Of a DNA stretch of 64,000 nt, positions 25,006 through 33,373 are shown piece after piece (position 1 is the first letter of the stretch; each line of letters starts with the position of its first letter). The translations under genes and the position numbers were made by a program. The notes beneath the pieces are model-generated. The model had not been told where the DNA came from and searched no databases. It was given only the letters and a program-made list of their open reading frames with translations. The DNA comes from Mariprofundus sp. (GTDB lineage Bacteria; Pseudomonadota; Zetaproteobacteria; Mariprofundales; Mariprofundaceae): NCBI GenBank assembly GCA_021772835.1, contig JAJFLE010000068.1, forward strand, positions 1-64,000, in the 5' to 3' direction.

Positions 25006-26652
25006 GTGTCTGGACTGACTCAAACAAGCCAATGGCAGAAACTGGCAGCACATGCAGAAGAGATGAAGCAGGTACATATGCGCGACCTGTTCGCTGACAA
25101 CCCTGGCCGTTTTGAGAAATTCTCCACCCATTTCAATGACATACTGGTTGACTACTCCAAAAATATTATCACCGAAGATACCATGAAACTGTTAATGGAT
25201 CTGGCCCGCGCACGCGATGTTGGCGGCTGGACGCAGCGCATGTTTAACGGTGAGAAAATTAACAACACGGAAAACCGGGCTGTATTGCATACCGCGCTGC
25301 GCAACCGTTCGAACACTCCGGTGATGGTTGATGGGCGCGATGTGATGCCTGATATCAACCGTGTGCTGTTGCAAATGCGTGAATTTACCGAGGCAGTGCG
25401 TTCGGGTGAATGGCGCGGTTGTACAGGCAAACGTATTACAGATGTAGTGAATATCGGTATCGGCGGCTCTGATCTGGGGCCGGTGATGGTCACCGAGGCA
25501 TTAACGCCATACGGTCGCGATAAACTGCATATGCACTTTGTTTCCAATGTTGATGGCACGCATATGGTTGAAACATTGAGGCATCTGTCGCGCGAAACCA
25601 CGCTCTTCGTCATTGTATCCAAGACTTTTACCACACAGGAGACGATTACCAATGCACGTACGGCACGCGACTGGTTTTTAACCCGCGGAGGCAGTAAAAC
25701 CGCTGTTGCCAAGCATTTTGTGGCCGTTTCAACCAACGCCAGGGCGGTCTCTGCTTTTGGCATCGATACGGCCAATATGTTCGAATTCTGGGATTGGGTT
25801 GGCGGACGTTATTCATTATGGAGTGCAGTAGGCCTCTCCATTGCACTCTATCTTGGTATGGATCATTTCGAGGAGCTGCTTGAAGGTGCGCACGAGATGG
25901 ATGAACATTTTCGAAATTCGCCGCTGGAAGAGAATGTTCCGGTAATTTTGGCTATGTTGGGTGTCTGGTATAACAACTTTTTTGACGCCGATTCATATGC
26001 GATGCTGCCGTATGATCAGTACATGCACCGCTTTTCCGCCTATTTCCAGCAGGGGGATATGGAGAGTAACGGTAAACGTGTTACACGCGATGGCGAACTG
26101 GTCGACTACTCCACTGGTCCTATCGTCTGGGGTGAACCGGGCACCAATGGGCAGCATGCCTTTTATCAGTTGATTCACCAGGGAACAAAACTAATTCCGT
26201 GTGACTTTATGGCACCCGTAGAGACCAAAAATCCCGTAGGCCGTCATCATCCGATGCTGTTATCCAACTTCTTTGCCCAGACTGAAGCATTGATGTGTGG
26301 TAAAACCGAAGCCGAAGTGCGTGCAGAGCTTGCCGGGGAAGGTTTAAGTGGAAATGAACTGGAAGCGCTGGTGCCGCATAAGATCTTTCCGGGCAATAAA
26401 CCTACCAACTCCATTCTATTTCAGAAGCTGACTCCGAAAACACTGGGTGAGTTGATTGCCATGTATGAGCAAAAGATTTTTGTTCAAAGTATTATCTGGG
26501 ATGTGAATGCTTATGACCAGTGGGGGGTAGAATTGGGCAAACAGCTGGCAAGGAAGATTTTGCCGGAACTGGATGATTTTGAAGATACGACGAACCACGA
26601 CGTATCAACCAACGGCCTGATCAATTACTTCAAAGAGCACAGAAAAGAGTAG
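25006..26652 (+). CDS. pgi: Glucose-6-phosphate isomerase
   Basis: Interconverts glucose-6-phosphate and fructose-6-phosphate. With the GTG start at 25006 the product has 548 residues, nearly the same as E. coli Pgi (549) and with the same domain order. Seen: [20 protein letters not shown], the signature [24 protein letters not shown], the catalytic Glu in [13 protein letters not shown] and the C-terminal KQLARKI lysine block. GGAGGAGGGGG directly precedes this GTG; an earlier in-frame GTG at 24961 has no such site. Stands alone, divergent from glgA, and connects the glycogen genes to the PPi-PFK step. Confidence 0.96.
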   Translation: MSGLTQTSQWQKLAAHAEEMKQVHMRDLFADNPGRFEKFSTHFNDILVDYSKNIITEDTMKLLMDLARARDVGGWTQRMFNGEKINNTENRAVLHTALRNRSNTPVMVDGRDVMPDINRVLLQMREFTEAVRSGEWRGCTGKRITDVVNIGIGGSDLGPVMVTEALTPYGRDKLHMHFVSNVDGTHMVETLRHLSRETTLFVIVSKTFTTQETITNARTARDWFLTRGGSKTAVAKHFVAVSTNARAVSAFGIDTANMFEFWDWVGGRYSLWSAVGLSIALYLGMDHFEELLEGAHEMDEHFRNSPLEENVPVILAMLGVWYNNFFDADSYAMLPYDQYMHRFSAYFQQGDMESNGKRVTRDGELVDYSTGPIVWGEPGTNGQHAFYQLIHQGTKLIPCDFMAPVETKNPVGRHHPMLLSNFFAQTEALMCGKTEAEVRAELAGEGLSGNELEALVPHKIFPGNKPTNSILFQKLTPKTLGELIAMYEQKIFVQSIIWDVNAYDQWGVELGKQLARKILPELDDFEDTTNHDVSTNGLINYFKEHRKE

Positions 26653-26692
26653 TGCTGTCTGCTTGGTGTCTTGCGTTCTTGATGGTGTAATG

Positions 26693-26706
26693 TTTTGACG
26701 TCAAAA
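26693..26706. promoter_or_regulatory. Perfect 14-bp palindrome, probable RHH operator
   Basis: TTTTGACGTCAAAA, centred about 44 bases before the start of the ribbon-helix-helix gene. RHH antitoxins bind such short palindromes to repress their own promoter, so autoregulation is a reasonable inference. Confidence 0.5.
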
Positions 26707-26743
26707 TGTTAAAGCATTAGCTTGTCAGTGCGAGGGATTAACA

Positions 26744-26980
26744 ATGGATCAGTCCAAGGCCAAACAGGCTACCATCTATTTTAACGAAGACATTCATAAG
26801 GCGTTACGTCTGAAAGCAGCTGGAACCAACCGCTCGATTTCCGATGTGGTTAATGAAGCAGTAAAAAGTCTGCTGGCAGATGATCAGAAGAATCTGGAAG
26901 CATTTGAGGCGCAGGATTATGAGCCGGTGATAAGTTATGAGGATCTTCTTAACGATTTGAAATCAGAGGGGAAAATATGA
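26744..26980 (+). CDS. Orphan CopG/ribbon-helix-helix antitoxin-like protein
   Basis: A 78-residue DNA-binding protein. The RHH core is clear: KQATIYFNEDIHKALRLKA (beta strand and helix 1), then NRSISDVVNEAVKSLL (helix 2), with an acidic C-terminal tail (YEPVISYEDLLNDLK) typical of antitoxins that wrap a RelE/ParE toxin. The toxin that normally overlaps the stop is missing: the ATG overlapping the stop opens a frame of about 16 codons only. A palindromic operator candidate lies upstream. Probably a solitary, still autoregulated antitoxin, or a toxin-antitoxin locus whose toxin has decayed. Confidence 0.8.
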   Translation: MDQSKAKQATIYFNEDIHKALRLKAAGTNRSISDVVNEAVKSLLADDQKNLEAFEAQDYEPVISYEDLLNDLKSEGKI

Positions 26981-27155
26981 TTGCAGATGTAACCGGAATG
27001 GTTGTTTTATGGTTTTCTGCCGCCTGATTAATTTAACATGAATTTTCCTTAACTTGAGCACAGGGTAAATACATCGGTATAATGCACGTGGCTTGGTAGC
27101 AGGGAAGTATCTATGCAGCACGATCAGCTACCGTAACACAGTAAGGAGAGTCTTT

Positions 27156-28241
27156 ATGAAAGTCAGACATTTGGTTATTGTCTCTGCAGCACTGCTGGTT
27201 TCTGCTCAAGGCGTGTCGGCAAAAAATATTACCTCGGTAGCACAAGCTATTTATCCGCTTACACCGTTGGTTGCAGAAAAGGGTGTGGAAAGTGTATATC
27301 CATCTGTTGCCGGTGAATTTATGGTGTTTGCACAGCGCAAGGGCGGTGATTACTCCGTGCTGCGTGTCTCCAAAAACTCTCCGACATCAGGTGCATATAA
27401 ATTAAAAGCTCTGACAATGATTGATGATATGCGTTATGGCGTGGCTGTTGCCGACGGTTCTATCGGTTATGTCAGCAACCGTATGGGGCCAATTTCTGCC
27501 TGGATGTGGCAGGGCCGTGGTGATGGTCATGTCTCAATCAGTAATATGGCAACTTACCGAGGTGGCCTGGCTCCTTATCATCTGAATGCATCCAGCGATG
27601 GGCAGGTCTGGTGCTTTGATTCAACCTTTCAAAAGTTGCGCTATAACCAGATGCTGAACGAGTTTGCAAGCCCATCGCACTGGGAACTGATCGGGCAACA
27701 GTGGCGCACCTATAACTCGGATAATTTCCGTCAGAAAGTTGCCTATATGGCTACAAAGGCAGGCCAGGATAACAAATTTGAAGCCCCTTCTTTGTTCACT
27801 TTTTCGCGTAAAAATAGCCAGCTGGTCATGATTCCCAACGCATACAATGGGGCGATTTCTCCAGATGGTGGGAAAGTTGCATTTGTACGGGAAACCAGAG
27901 GAAACTATGATATCTGGATGCAAAATATTGATGGCGGTGACCTCACACAGCTGACAAGTTCACCCTATGGTGACTTTGAGCCATCATGGAGTCCCGATGG
28001 AAAAAGACTGCTGTTTGTCTCCAACCGTGATTCGGCCGGTGATGTGCGCAACACCTCAATTTATATGTTAAACATTGCAAATAATAAAATTCAACGATTA
28101 ACCAATGCCAGTAGTGCAACCGATGGTGGCCCTGCATGGTTGAATAACAACACTGTTGTTTTTCACTCCAACAGGGATCTTCAGTCTCCACAGTCCGGCA
28201 CCGCTTCAAGCTGGAATATCTGGCAGTTGAAGTTAAATTGA
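27156..28241 (+). CDS. Periplasmic PD40/TolB-like beta-propeller protein (first of a pair)
   Basis: A 361-residue exported protein: signal peptide of about 22 residues (ALLVSAQGVSAK), then WD40-like (PD40) propeller blades, best seen at ISPDGGKVAFVRE, DIWMQNIDGGDLTQLT, FEPSWSPDGKRLLFVSNRD and GGPAWLNNNTVVFHSNRD. These are the TolB-type repeats, but the length and lack of the N-terminal TolB domain argue against TolB itself. AAGGAGAG precedes the start. A related gene follows 25 bases downstream, so both are probably made together in the periplasm. Binding partner unknown. Confidence 0.82.
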   Translation: MKVRHLVIVSAALLVSAQGVSAKNITSVAQAIYPLTPLVAEKGVESVYPSVAGEFMVFAQRKGGDYSVLRVSKNSPTSGAYKLKALTMIDDMRYGVAVADGSIGYVSNRMGPISAWMWQGRGDGHVSISNMATYRGGLAPYHLNASSDGQVWCFDSTFQKLRYNQMLNEFASPSHWELIGQQWRTYNSDNFRQKVAYMATKAGQDNKFEAPSLFTFSRKNSQLVMIPNAYNGAISPDGGKVAFVRETRGNYDIWMQNIDGGDLTQLTSSPYGDFEPSWSPDGKRLLFVSNRDSAGDVRNTSIYMLNIANNKIQRLTNASSATDGGPAWLNNNTVVFHSNRDLQSPQSGTASSWNIWQLKLN

Positions 28242-28266
28242 TGGATTATTTGCTGAGGTCAGACAA

Positions 28267-29340
28267 TTGATTCGTCATCTATCTCTCATTGCACTGCTGT
28301 TACTGGCAACACCTGTCAGTGCAGGAGATTTGCGGGATTGGCTGGAGGAAATGTCTGATACTATGCCTTCGGTGATCACTGGTCAGGATAATGAAGCTCA
28401 TGAGGTTAATCTGCTCACACTGGAAGGCGGTGAGAGTGAGATGTACCCCAAAATTTCACCGGATGGAAAATACCTTCTGGTGAGTTCAGGGAAGCGCAAT
28501 AAAACTCTTGTTACTCGCCGCCTGCTGGAAAATGGCGATGCACTGAATGTCGTGACTGATGATGCATTGGCTACTGACTCCTTTGCCTGGCATGGCAACA
28601 ATCAGATTATATTTTTGTCTGAACGTGGTGGTGATCTTGGGGTCTGGTCAGCTTCCTCCGATAGTGATGGAGCTGTTACTCGCCTGCTTCGTCTGCCCGG
28701 GCAATTCATTCAACCGGTGGTTTTGGATGATGGCAGTGTCATCGCTGTTCAGCTGGAAGAAAAGCTGAGGCGATATAAACAACGTCAGGCTAACCCCACA
28801 GTACTGAAATTTTCAAATTGGCAGACCAGTAGTGCAGAGACACGGTTGCTGCATATTCTGCAAACAGGTGCGGTGACGGGATTGGCTGCAGGCATAAACC
28901 CTGCTCTCTCTCCAGATGGTAAAAAGCTTGTGTTTTCAATGCAGGCTGGTCAAAGCTGGCACCTGTTCATGATGAATGTTGATGGCAAAGATCTTGTCCA
29001 GTTGACCAATGATCATAGTGTTGATGTGCAGCCGACATGGAGTCCTGATGGTCAGTGGATCGCCTTTACTTCTAATCGTGGCGATATCAATGTGAAGAGT
29101 GGAAAAAAGAATAACTGGGATATCTGGATGATCCATCACGATGGCAGAAATTTGAGCCGTTTAACTTTTGATGAAGCAAAAGATGGTGGGGCCGCAATTG
29201 CTGCAAATGGAAGGCTGTATTATCATTCGGATCGAAAAGTGAGTAGTCCCGAGCGTGAGTTGCATGGCAGCAAAGGCTCCAGCTCGGGCTTTCATATCTG
29301 GAGTCTGGAATTGCCTGATATCGTGGTTGGAAAGCTCTAA
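28267..29340 (+). CDS. Periplasmic PD40/TolB-like beta-propeller protein (second of a pair)
   Basis: A 357-residue exported protein starting with TTG at 28267 after GAGGT. Signal peptide SLIALLLLATPVSAG. PD40 blades appear at YPKISPDGKYLLVSSGK, NPALSPDGKKLVFSMQAG, DVQPTWSPDGQWIAFTSNRG and the final YYHSDRK block. The last two blades correspond closely to those of the preceding protein (SWSPDGKRLLFVSNRD), and both end with a WNIWQL/FHIWSLEL strand, so the genes are tandem paralogues with diverged N-terminal halves. The next gene is convergent. Confidence 0.82.
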   Translation: MIRHLSLIALLLLATPVSAGDLRDWLEEMSDTMPSVITGQDNEAHEVNLLTLEGGESEMYPKISPDGKYLLVSSGKRNKTLVTRRLLENGDALNVVTDDALATDSFAWHGNNQIIFLSERGGDLGVWSASSDSDGAVTRLLRLPGQFIQPVVLDDGSVIAVQLEEKLRRYKQRQANPTVLKFSNWQTSSAETRLLHILQTGAVTGLAAGINPALSPDGKKLVFSMQAGQSWHLFMMNVDGKDLVQLTNDHSVDVQPTWSPDGQWIAFTSNRGDINVKSGKKNNWDIWMIHHDGRNLSRLTFDEAKDGGAAIAANGRLYYHSDRKVSSPERELHGSKGSSSGFHIWSLELPDIVVGKL

Positions 29341-29373
29341 GCAGCTAGACTACGACCTTGAAAGCGGTTGTGT

Positions 29374-29625
29374 TTAACCACCGGTACTTTCTTTCAAGGT
29401 TCTATGCATTTTTTCACGCTGAACATTTGAAAGACGAATGTTACCATATTTGGTTTTCTGAATGAGCTCCGAAGCTTCGCGAATCAACTTCATACTATTG
29501 TCACAGTTTCTGCAATTGCTGCACATAGCCAGGTGCACGTGAAACTTCACTTTTTCCCATAGCTTAAGCTTGCGATCAAGGCTATTGGATGCCAAACGAC
29601 TGATTTCTTTACATGCATGTTTCAT
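29374..29625 (-). CDS. Zinc-finger anti-sigma factor (zf-HC2-like)
   Basis: An 83-residue soluble protein. The zinc-binding anti-sigma motif is seen as HVHLAMCSNC (His-x3-Cys-x2-Cys) at about residues 29-38, preceded by the short N-terminal helix MKHACKEISRLASN. It lacks a membrane segment, so it would be a cytosolic, possibly redox-sensing, anti-sigma factor of the ChrR/RsrA type rather than a transmembrane one. The start overlaps the stop of the sigma-factor gene (ATGA), strong evidence that the pair works together. A longer frame upstream lies inside the sigma gene and is rejected. Confidence 0.85.
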   Translation of the reverse strand: MKHACKEISRLASNSLDRKLKLWEKVKFHVHLAMCSNCRNCDNSMKLIREASELIQKTKYGNIRLSNVQREKMHRTLKESTGG

Positions 29626-30191
29626 GGCCGAGTCCCTTGTCCGAACCAGTTCCACTCCAGGCACTTCCTCAGCGCAAGCCTGGCTCTGTGCAATAGAACG
29701 TGCAGATGAGTCGAAGTAATGTCGCAACTCTTACAAACGGTTTCACTGTCTTCTCCTGTAATGTCTCGCATACGAAATATGATCTGCTGTTTTTCCGGAA
29801 GCTTGCTGATACAAGAGTCCAGCACAGCATGAAACTGTTCGCTTTGACACAGGTCTTCAGGGTTGTCTTTCCATGCCGAGGGAGCCTCACTCCAGCTCCC
29901 ATTTTCATTGAAATAGGCCGAGGTAGGATCATTTTCCACAGCTTCAGTCAGGTTTCTATTACGAATTTCCTTGCGGATATGGTCGATGATTTTGTGCTTT
30001 AAAATACCCACGAGCCAGGTTCGGATGGACGACTGGCCAGCAAATTTGTCAAAGCCTTTCCAACCAGCCAGTAGTGTTTCCTGTAGCATGTCGGAAGCCA
30101 GTTCCTCATTATGCAAACGAGACATGGCATAACGATAGAGATAATCACCATGTTCACTCAGCCACTGATGTGGATCACTTTTACTGTTCAT
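29622..30191 (-). CDS. ECF-family RNA polymerase sigma factor
   Basis: A 189-residue group IV sigma factor. Region 2 is visible as YRYAMSRLHNEELASDMLQETLLAGWKG and SSIRTWLVGILKHKIIDHIRK (residues about 17-75), and region 4 as LPEKQQIIFRMRDITGED through LHVLLHRARLALRKCL (about 130-180). The middle linker (about 80-125) is longer than in minimal ECF factors and acidic. The following gene is its zinc-finger anti-sigma factor. The HTH contains CKSCDIT with two cysteines, unusual and possibly redox relevant. Targets unknown; the neighbouring propeller genes are convergent, so they are not an operon with it. Confidence 0.88.
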   Translation of the reverse strand: MNSKSDPHQWLSEHGDYLYRYAMSRLHNEELASDMLQETLLAGWKGFDKFAGQSSIRTWLVGILKHKIIDHIRKEIRNRNLTEAVENDPTSAYFNENGSWSEAPSAWKDNPEDLCQSEQFHAVLDSCISKLPEKQQIIFRMRDITGEDSETVCKSCDITSTHLHVLLHRARLALRKCLEWNWFGQGTRP

Positions 30192-30271
30192 AGTACGACT
30201 CTGCCATAAGGTGACAGTGCATCAAGACTGACCTTTATAGGCTACACTGAAAAGTCAGAGTATCCGCGCAG

Positions 30272-30403
30272 CCCATGGACGGGTTGCCAAAACTAAGCGA
30301 TGCAATCGCTTGGTTTTGTGAGTGAGGGAAAAACTACGCTTTTTCCTTCACGTGATGAATAAGTACATGGAAGTACTTATTCAGATTTATTTAATCCCAT
30401 GGA
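30272..30403. repeat. Multi-hairpin intergenic element flanked by CCCATGGA
   Basis: Three consecutive hairpins: 30288-30318 (CAAAACTAAGCGA, 5-base loop, 13-bp stem with one G-T pair), 30327-30346 (GGAAAAA/TTTTTCC) and 30356-30383 (TGAATAAGTAC/GTACTTATTCA, perfect 11 bp). The whole is bounded by direct CCCATGGA copies at 30272-30279 and 30396-30403. It sits between the sigma-factor gene and murI. Could be a miniature mobile element or a structured leader. Confidence 0.55.
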
Positions 30404-30455
30404 TTTGAAGTTTATAACGTTTATGCTTCAGGCATGTTTTACCGGGATTGGGAAT

Positions 30456-31244
30456 ATGTATAACAAGCAAGCGATAGGGGTATTCGATTCAGGTGTGGGA
30501 GGGCTAACTGTTCTCAAACATATTCATCAGCTATTACCTTATGAGTCTTTGATCTATGTGGCTGATTCAGCATTCATGCCCTATGGCTGTAAGCCCGATG
30601 CCGTAGTCCAAGAGCGCTGCCTGAAGATTGCCAGCTTTCTGGCTGAGCAAGATTGCAAAGCGATAGTTGTGGCTTGCAATACGGCTACGGCTGCTGCCGT
30701 TCATGGGCTAAGGGATTCCTATGCCATGCCGGTGATTGGTATGGAGCCGGGAGTGAAACCTGCGGTAGCCAGAACAGGTTCAGGTGTCGTGGGTATTTTG
30801 GCTACCAGCGGCACGGCCAGCAGTGATAAATTTATGCAGTTAAAAAAGCGTTATGCAGAGCATGCTGAATTACTTGTGCAGCCATGTCCGGGCCTGGTTG
30901 AAGAGATCGAAAAGGGCGATTTTACTACGCAACGCTTACACAGTCTGCTGGCTTTGTATCTGAAACCGCTTATGGAAAAGAATGCAGATACACTGGTTCT
31001 GGGCTGTACACATTATCCATTCATTCTGCCAATGATTCGGGAGATAGTGGGTGGATCTGTTGCAATCATTGATACCGGAGATGCCATTGCACGGGAGTTG
31101 CAGCGACAGCTGAGAAAACGTGATTTGCTGACAGATGGTGAGTCACAGGAAAGTGTTCGTTTTTGGAGTAGCCGTGTGGATTCAACTGAGGCTCTCTCTC
31201 GACTATGGGGTGAACAGGTGATCGTCACTCACCTTGACATCTGA
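30456..31244 (+). CDS. murI: Glutamate racemase
   Basis: Makes D-glutamate for peptidoglycan; 262 residues, the usual size. The two catalytic cysteines and their surroundings are visible: GVFDSGVGGLTVLKH at the N-terminus, VVACNTATAAAVHGL (first Cys) and LVLGCTHYPFILP (second Cys). The start at 30456 gives the normal N-terminus (MYNKQAIGVFDSG); an upstream in-frame ATG adds 19 residues that look unlike the family and lie near the hairpin element. The ribosome site is modest (GGGA). Stands as a single gene. Confidence 0.95.
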   Translation: MYNKQAIGVFDSGVGGLTVLKHIHQLLPYESLIYVADSAFMPYGCKPDAVVQERCLKIASFLAEQDCKAIVVACNTATAAAVHGLRDSYAMPVIGMEPGVKPAVARTGSGVVGILATSGTASSDKFMQLKKRYAEHAELLVQPCPGLVEEIEKGDFTTQRLHSLLALYLKPLMEKNADTLVLGCTHYPFILPMIREIVGGSVAIIDTGDAIARELQRQLRKRDLLTDGESQESVRFWSSRVDSTEALSRLWGEQVIVTHLDI

Positions 31245-31374
31245 TGGATTTATGCAGCTTTAAGGAAGTGTGTCAAAAGCGCATAAATCATTGAAAATAC
31301 AGTTTTTTCTTCTTGCAGAGTGAAAGTGGCGGGCTATGGTTCGCGGGAATTCAATATATAAGGATGACAAAACC

Positions 31375-31572
31375 ATGACTTCACAGAAAAAAGTAAGCAA
31401 AGCTGAACTGCTGGCCAAGGCCGGTGGACTTGGCCTGAAAGGCATTTCCAAATACAAGAAGGGTGAACTGATTCACACGATTCAGATCGCCGAGGGTAAT
31501 ACCGACTGTTTTTCCCGCATCTCTGGCTGTGCTGTTACGCCATGTCTGTACCGGGCTGACTGCCAAGCTTGA
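31375..31572 (+). CDS. Small Rho-N/SAP-like domain protein with C-terminal cysteines
   Basis: A 65-residue protein. Residues 7-40 form a Rho N-terminal-like helical hairpin (ELLAKAGGLGLKGISKYKKG then ELIHTIQIAEGN), a fold that can bind nucleic acid. The tail holds four cysteines (DCFSRISGC, CLYRADC), a pattern I recall from small uncharacterised proteins in Deltaproteobacteria and relatives with the ending CLWREDC. A metal or disulfide role for the cysteines is possible. AAGGATGA precedes the start, and a terminator follows. Confidence 0.72.
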   Translation: MTSQKKVSKAELLAKAGGLGLKGISKYKKGELIHTIQIAEGNTDCFSRISGCAVTPCLYRADCQA

Positions 31573-31591
31573 TCGCATCATATTCTACATG

Positions 31592-31621
31592 AAAAACGGG
31601 TCCGGTTGGGCCCGTTTTTTT
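31592..31621 (+). terminator. Rho-independent terminator after the Rho-N-like gene
   Basis: Stem AACGGGTCC/GGGCCCGTT (one G-T pair), loop GGTT, then seven T. The A run on the other side makes it usable by the convergent queD gene, whose stop codon lies at its edge. Confidence 0.9.
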
Positions 31622-31994
31622 ATGGCCAGTAGGTGACTTTGGCCGTGCAGGTTTCTGAAATTTCGATACGCGAAACACGCAGACGATCACTGTCCAGTCT
31701 GCCGCTCATTTCTTTGTAGAGTTCAAGCGCCACATTTTCGCTGGATGGATTGATGACATCGAAAGGAGCCACATCATTCAGGTTATAGTGATCCCAGGGC
31801 GTAAGCGCCGCTTTGAGCTCTGTTTTCATGATTTTGTAGTCTATGCCTAGCCCTAACTCATCGAGCTCTTCACATTCAACATAGAGCTTCACATGCCAGT
31901 TGTGTCCATGCAGACGAGCACAGTCACCCGGATAATTGCGCAGGTTATGCGCGGCTGAGAAATGAGTTTCAATGGAGAGTTCAAAACGTGCCAT
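31620..31994 (-). CDS. queD: 6-carboxytetrahydropterin synthase
   Basis: Converts dihydroneopterin triphosphate to 6-carboxy-tetrahydropterin in queuosine (and preQ0) synthesis; 124 residues, family size. Zinc ligands are seen in FSAAHNL (His15) and LHGHNWHV (two His), the catalytic Cys in GDCARLHGH, and the late His in WDHYNLND with the closing SETCTAKVTYW block. It is transcribed with a Mth938-like gene upstream (10 bases apart) and lies 3.4 kb from tgt, the enzyme that inserts the pathway product into tRNA. Confidence 0.94.
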   Translation of the reverse strand: MARFELSIETHFSAAHNLRNYPGDCARLHGHNWHVKLYVECEELDELGLGIDYKIMKTELKAALTPWDHYNLNDVAPFDVINPSSENVALELYKEMSGRLDSDRLRVSRIEISETCTAKVTYWP

Positions 31995-32004
31995 GCTGTA
32001 TTCT

Positions 32005-32394
32005 CTACTTCCTTGCGCTGGGTAAAAACAGGGCCACCGATGCAGGGCGCCCCTCTGCTACCAGAATATTATAAGTTCTGGCTGCTGCACGACTGTCCAT
32101 GCATTCAAAACCGATATGTTTGTCAGCCATGAATGTCATGATTTCAGCATCGGGGAACCGGGTTTGCCGCCCTGTGCCAAGAATCAGTACCTCAGGTGCG
32201 GATTGTGTAAAAGGCATCAGGTCATCAATGCCAAGTTCACTCAGACGATTTGGTCCCCACGGAGCAGTTAGCACTCCGCGGTGGATAGTAAGGCCGGAGT
32301 TGTACGTTGTTCCATTGACCTTGAGCTCGTCATCATCGTAACCTGTGAACAGCAGGGTTCCTGATGCAAGAAGCGGACTGATGTCACCTTTCAC
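32005..32394 (-). CDS. Mth938-like (DUF498/NDUFAF3) domain protein
   Basis: A 129-residue single-domain protein of the Mth938 fold. Family motifs are visible: TIHRGVLTAPWG, PEVLILGTGRQTRFP and FECMDSRAAARTYNILVAEGR, which ends the fold. The mitochondrial relative NDUFAF3 helps assemble complex I, but the role in bacteria is unknown; proximity to sec genes is common in this family as I recall. It starts 25 bases after the secF stop and overlaps no neighbour, so it probably reads through from the sec operon into queD. Confidence 0.87.
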   Translation of the reverse strand: MKGDISPLLASGTLLFTGYDDDELKVNGTTYNSGLTIHRGVLTAPWGPNRLSELGIDDLMPFTQSAPEVLILGTGRQTRFPDAEIMTFMADKHIGFECMDSRAAARTYNILVAEGRPASVALFLPSARK

Positions 32395-32419
32395 GATTGA
32401 TTACCGGCCAAAAAAATAA

Positions 32420-33364
32420 TCAGGGCCTTGCTTCCATCTCTTTGATTTCATCTTCGTTTTGTTTGAACCTGTTTGCCAGGGAAAGCATGACAGGGCTGGC
32501 AACATAGATGGATGAATAGGTACCAACAAGAATGCCGGCTATCAGGGCAAAGGCGAAATCATGGATCACTTCACCACCCAGGATAAACAGGGCCAGTACC
32601 ACCAGCAGGGTTGTCAGTGATGTCATCAGTGTACGGGAAAGCGTCTGATTGATTGAACCATTGACGACTGTGACTTCGGATTCAGGCGTTTTACGCTTGC
32701 GGTTGGCGGCCATATTTTCACGGATACGGTCGAATACGACGATGGTGTCATTCAATGAGTAACCGATTACGGTCAGCAGTGCCGCAATCACCGGCAGGGT
32801 AAACTCCTTGCCGGTAAGCGCAAACAGGCCGAGAACGATGGTAATGTCATGCAACAGAGCCGCATCCGCGCCGAGAGCGAAGCGAAATTCGAAGCGGAAA
32901 GTGACATAAATCAGAATCGCCAGCATGGCCACGAGAACGGCCATAATGCCTGCACGGGTCAACTCTTCGCCAACCTGCGGCCCAACGAATTCTACACGAC
33001 GCATTTCAATCGCATCAGCCGTGAATGCTTCGCTCAGTCCATCGAGGATAGCGTTGCTGATGACAGATGAATCTTCCGTTTCCTTATTTTGAACACGAAT
33101 CAGAATCTCTTCAGGCGAGCCAAACTCCTGAATCATGGCATTACCAAAACCTCTTGGCGAAATCGCTGCGCGCACATCCGCGATGGCTGGTGCTTTATCA
33201 AACTTTACTTCTACCAGTGTGCCTCCGGTAAAATCAATGCCGAAGTTGAGGCCCTTGCCAGCCAACGCGCCGAGAGAGACCAGCAACATTACCGCTGAGA
33301 TAATGAAAGCGATTTTACGCTTGCCGATGAAATCAAAATGGAGATCAGAACTAATCAGTTGCAT
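32420..33364 (-). CDS. secF: Protein-export membrane protein SecF
   Basis: Partner of SecD in the proton-driven SecDF complex that assists protein export; 314 residues, six membrane helices. Seen: GIDFTGGTLVEVKF after helix 1 (the SecD/F signature), the periplasmic P1 domain up to about residue 125, VEFVGPQVGEEL, ITIVLGLFALTGKEFTLPVIAALLTVIGYS (written here only in part) and NDTIVVFDRIREN, then TLMTSLTTLLVVLALFILGG. It follows secD by 9 bases in the order tgt-yajC-secD-secF found in many proteobacteria. Confidence 0.96.
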   Translation of the reverse strand: MQLISSDLHFDFIGKRKIAFIISAVMLLVSLGALAGKGLNFGIDFTGGTLVEVKFDKAPAIADVRAAISPRGFGNAMIQEFGSPEEILIRVQNKETEDSSVISNAILDGLSEAFTADAIEMRRVEFVGPQVGEELTRAGIMAVLVAMLAILIYVTFRFEFRFALGADAALLHDITIVLGLFALTGKEFTLPVIAALLTVIGYSLNDTIVVFDRIRENMAANRKRKTPESEVTVVNGSINQTLSRTLMTSLTTLLVVLALFILGGEVIHDFAFALIAGILVGTYSSIYVASPVMLSLANRFKQNEDEIKEMEARP

Positions 33365-33373
33365 GTGTGTGCC

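Noticed and set aside
27093-27155. N-terminal extension of the first propeller protein
   Set aside because: The start at 27156 has AAGGAGAG and gives a clean signal peptide; the extension has neither.
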